A stretch of DNA of 7,021 nucleotides from Puniceicoccales bacterium (GTDB taxonomy: Bacteria > Verrucomicrobiota > Verrucomicrobiia > Opitutales > UBA953), in NCBI GenBank assembly GCA_031284845.1, contig JAITXH010000173.1:1-7021 (forward strand). Direction: 5' to 3'. Within the stretch, counting starts at the first letter, position 1; the number at the start of each line of letters is the position of its first letter. The translations under genes and the position numbers were made by a program. Under the pieces are notes generated by a model. The model had not been told where the DNA came from. It made no database searches and was given only the letters and a program-made list of their open reading frames with translations. Below, piece by piece: positions 4,716 to 7,021 of this stretch.

Positions 4716-6503
4716 ATGGCGACTTCTGCACCTGACAAAAACGCATCCCAGACGAAGCGTAAAACCACGTCTCCCTGGGCCATGGGACTCGTGCTTGGTG
4801 GAGCGATCGGCATTGCCTTTATCGGTGGTTGGACACTTGCTCAAAATAGCGCAGGAAAAGAATCTTTGTATGATTTTAACTCCCGGCCTGCTGCCGTGTC
4901 CGTGCCGGGGACTTCAGGCGATGCCCCGCCTGTGCTGCCGGCAGCCGATCCGGCACAGCCCGTTTCAGACGCAGTTCCCACCCTTCCAGCCGATGCACCG
5001 GAGGCCGTTCCCGTTTCCCCGCCTGTTCCCGAACTACCTCCCGCCCATAGTCCACCCGTTCCCGCCACACCGGAAGTGCCTTCTGCTGTGCCGACTGCCG
5101 TAGAGCCTTCCAAGCCGGATGTTATCGAAGCGGCGCATTTGGCAATCCTCACCGAGCCGGGGGCACAGGTATTGCTGGAAGAGGAAGGCCACGCACCGCG
5201 TTTTCTGGGAGTGGCTGATCATGCGGGGAATCTGAACGTCGCTGAGGCGATGCACGCCGGAAGCAAGACGGTTTCCCTCGTTTTCAAACACCCCGAATGC
5301 ATCGAGGCCCGCCGGGAGAGTGTGGTGCTCGAAGCCGGGGCAAAGGTCGCCATCGAAGAGCGGATGCGCCCGAAGCCGGGCACGCTTGTCGTCTCTGCCG
5401 AACCCTCTTCTGCCGAAATTATTTTGGACGGTAAATCGAAAGGGCGTGGCTTTGTCAGGGTTGATAATGTGTCCTCGCGTGTGCCGCATGTGCTGGAGGT
5501 GCGCACACCCGATGCCGACATGGTGCAACGCACGATCATCATCTCCCCCAACATCGTCACCGTAGAGCGGATCAACCTCGTGCGCACGGAACCCAGCGCC
5601 TCCGTGCGGCAGGAGCCCCGCGCACCCGCGCAGCCCGAAGTGCGCGCTCCGGGGCCTGTCGTGGCACCCGGCGGGGTTTTGCTGCAAGGAGCTATGCTCG
5701 AGCTGACACGCATGGCAGGTGTGAGGGTGCGCATTGACGAGAGGCCGATCGGAATCGAGCAGGGGCATATCCGCAATGTCAAAGCCGGAGACCATGTATT
5801 GACACTTCTGCGTGACTCCGTGGCAAATCCGGCTGTGCCGCAGATCCTGTGGCGGCGTGCCGTGCATGTCGTGCCGGGAGAGACGACCATCCTCAGCAAC
5901 ACGGACACCATGTCAGGGCTGGAGGATACCGCGCCGTTGACCATGGATGCGACCAAAGCCGCCCGGTTGACCTTGGCGCTGACGGAAGGAAAAGCGAAGG
6001 CCATCCCGGTGAACCTCGTCTCAGTGACCTTCAACAGTGTTCCGCTCGTTCTGACAAAAAGCGGCGCATGGCTCGTCCCCGTTTCCGTGGCAGGCATATT
6101 GCGTGTGACTGCTCCGGGATTTCTCATCGAGGAGCGCTCTTTGCATTTTAATACCCCCGGCGATTATTCTCTCTCCTGTGTGCTTCGTTCCACGACTGGA
6201 GCGGCCACCACACCGGGCGTTGCCAAGCCGGCATTGCCGCCTGCTGCGGGTAAATCCTGGGTAGCGCGTGTCATCGCCGTCTCGCCCGACAACGGGCTTA
6301 TCGTCATAGGCGATGTGGCCGGGCGCCCGGTCAAGGCCGGAAACAATCTGGTGCTTTCACCAGTCGCCGTTGCCGAGCCACGCATCCGGATGTCTGTCAT
6401 TGAGGTCAAAAATGGCGTTGTTCTTTGCCAGATGCTACCGGACAAGACGCACCCCATTCTTCCCGAACGGGGTGCCGATGCTCTGGTTACTCCGGTGCAA
6501 TAA
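4716..6503 (+). CDS. Membrane-anchored PEGA-repeat protein with proline-rich stalk
   Basis: Function unknown; the 595-residue product looks like an envelope protein with an N-terminal anchor. Order of parts: a basic N-terminus (KRK at 14-16); one transmembrane helix (about 22-42), not followed by an obvious cleavage site, so a type II anchor is likely; a proline/alanine/valine-rich stalk (about 58-135); then PEGA-like beta repeats at about 141-217 and 222-290 (TLVVSAEPSSAEIILDGKSK is the clearest). A second short Pro-rich linker (about 293-317) precedes weaker PEGA-like units at about 320-395 (VRVRIDERPIG, VKAGDHVLTLLR) and 420-492. The C-terminal domain (about 512-593; ARVIAVSPDNGLIVIGDV, VKAGNNLVL) resembles small beta-barrel domains seen at the end of some envelope proteins. 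No Shine-Dalgarno precedes the ATG (AATCGTTAAAA). It is divergent from the GYF_2-DUF4190/prmC pair, with the GTTAC array between, and is 80 bp ahead of the next gene. PEGA assignment is solid for repeats 1-2 and tentative for 3-4. Confidence 0.8.
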   Translation: MATSAPDKNASQTKRKTTSPWAMGLVLGGAIGIAFIGGWTLAQNSAGKESLYDFNSRPAAVSVPGTSGDAPPVLPAADPAQPVSDAVPTLPADAPEAVPVSPPVPELPPAHSPPVPATPEVPSAVPTAVEPSKPDVIEAAHLAILTEPGAQVLLEEEGHAPRFLGVADHAGNLNVAEAMHAGSKTVSLVFKHPECIEARRESVVLEAGAKVAIEERMRPKPGTLVVSAEPSSAEIILDGKSKGRGFVRVDNVSSRVPHVLEVRTPDADMVQRTIIISPNIVTVERINLVRTEPSASVRQEPRAPAQPEVRAPGPVVAPGGVLLQGAMLELTRMAGVRVRIDERPIGIEQGHIRNVKAGDHVLTLLRDSVANPAVPQILWRRAVHVVPGETTILSNTDTMSGLEDTAPLTMDATKAARLTLALTEGKAKAIPVNLVSVTFNSVPLVLTKSGAWLVPVSVAGILRVTAPGFLIEERSLHFNTPGDYSLSCVLRSTTGAATTPGVAKPALPPAAGKSWVARVIAVSPDNGLIVIGDVAGRPVKAGNNLVLSPVAVAEPRIRMSVIEVKNGVVLCQMLPDKTHPILPERGADALVTPVQ

Positions 6504-6508
6504 GGCAA

Positions 6509-6538
6509 TTGACAATCCGCTCACCCCAAAAGTAACTC
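6509..6538 (+). promoter_or_regulatory. Possible sigma-70-type promoter ahead of the autotransporter-repeat gene
   Basis: A perfect TTGACA lies at 6509-6514, 5 bp after the PEGA gene stop. The matching -10 position, 18 bp on, is TAACTC, a poor match to TATAAT, so promoter activity is uncertain. If real, the downstream gene has its own start; otherwise it would be read through from the PEGA gene, since no terminator hairpin is visible in the 80-bp gap. Confidence 0.3.
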
Positions 6539-6583
6539 TCTCCACCAGTTTTTCATCACCAAAACAGTCTCTCTTTTTCTCCA

Positions 6584-7021
6584 ATGCGATTCTCAAAATC
6601 TTCTCTCCTTGCGGCTGCCGCACTGGCCGCTTTTGCCCTTCCTGCCCCCATGCCGGCGCTGGAAATCAACGAAAGAATTCTCTACACCACACGGGAACAG
6701 GATGAATTTCTGGAACGTGTGATACCTGCTGCCGCAGTGGAGCCTTATGTCTCAGCGATACCCAGTGACTACAAGATGATAGCCGACAGCAAGTATCGGC
6801 AGACGGAGCCAACCGGAAAAATCCAGATAAAAAACTTGAGCGGGGCAGGCGACATCATCTTGGATTCGTATGTGCAGATGGAGTTGTTCTCGGAACAAAA
6901 CACTACGTTTAACGGGCTGTTCTTCAGTGAAAACAGCGAGGCGACGCTGGTAAAAACCGGTAACGGTGTCTTGCAATACGGCAGCGCGAACGGAGGGGGG
7001 GCTTTCCTGACTTTGAACACA
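6584..7021 (+). CDS. Secreted autotransporter-associated beta-strand repeat protein (5' part)
   Basis: The first 146 codons are present and the frame is open to the window edge. An N-terminal signal peptide is clear: MRFSKSS, a hydrophobic Ala/Leu core (8-19), then PAPMPA with probable cleavage near residue 21 or 25. Residues 26-78 match nothing I recognise. From about 79 the chain becomes beta-repeat-like: IQIKNLSGAGDIIL, NTTFNGLF and TLVKTGNGVLQYG (121-133), the last being the hallmark of autotransporter-associated beta-strand repeats (PF12951 type), which build a beta-helix. A large surface or secreted protein is inferred; whether it ends in an autotransporter barrel or a PEP-CTERM anchor cannot be seen. 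The ATG at 6584 is chosen because it gives a good signal peptide. No Shine-Dalgarno; the leader is CTCTCTTTTTCTCCA. It follows the PEGA gene by 80 bp on the same strand. Confidence 0.8.
   Translation, partial: MRFSKSSLLAAAALAAFALPAPMPALEINERILYTTREQDEFLERVIPAAAVEPYVSAIPSDYKMIADSKYRQTEPTGKIQIKNLSGAGDIILDSYVQMELFSEQNTTFNGLFFSENSEATLVKTGNGVLQYGSANGGGAFLTLNT

Noticed and set aside
4688..4735. Small frame MIATVIIVKNGDFCT overlapping the PEGA gene start, with GGAG 11 bp upstream
   Set aside because: It is only 15 codons and resembles no known leader peptide. GGAG is the only SD-like site near a start here, but one match in a short gap is not enough to call a gene.
5219..6127. 302-residue minus-strand open frame opposite the PEGA gene
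   Set aside because: It is rich in Ser, Thr and Arg with no domain, and is antisense to a gene with clear anchor and repeat architecture.

Overview
The window is a GC-rich bacterial chromosome segment, most consistent with Verrucomicrobiota (probably the Opitutales side). This is inferred from the Opitutales-like RibD zinc motif (CSTHGRTGAC), a secreted protein with autotransporter-associated beta-strand repeats, a PEGA-repeat membrane protein and a GYF_2/DUF4190 protein. None of the six gene starts that can be seen has a convincing Shine-Dalgarno sequence, and four are preceded by pyrimidine-rich leaders. The taxonomic call is not proven by the sequence alone.

Layout: the last codons of an unidentified plus-strand gene (stop at 48-50) converge on ribD (minus), with a strong hairpin between them. 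ribD (riboflavin biosynthesis) is divergent from murA (first committed step of peptidoglycan synthesis). The 579-bp gap between them holds no gene. It holds a stacked hairpin at 1367-1408 and a 311-bp nested quasi-palindrome at 1421-1731. murA converges on prmC (release-factor glutamine methyltransferase), which lies just downstream of a small GYF_2-DUF4190 membrane protein gene, probably in one minus-strand operon. That pair is divergent from a 595-residue membrane-anchored PEGA-repeat protein. Their shared upstream region carries five GTTAC-like units spaced exactly 10 bp apart, which looks like an operator for a tandem-binding regulator. The last gene, cut by the window edge, starts a secreted autotransporter-repeat protein.

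The coding genes are mainly housekeeping (riboflavin, peptidoglycan, translation termination) plus three envelope or membrane proteins of unknown role. The most unusual object is the 1421-1731 element. Its two 62-nt arms are reverse complements with 9 differences, and 8 of these form four compensatory base-pair changes inside small hairpins with GAA loops. This suggests that the local hairpins, rather than the long palindrome, are what is maintained. No transposase, reverse transcriptase, CRISPR array, tRNA or rRNA was seen in the window.
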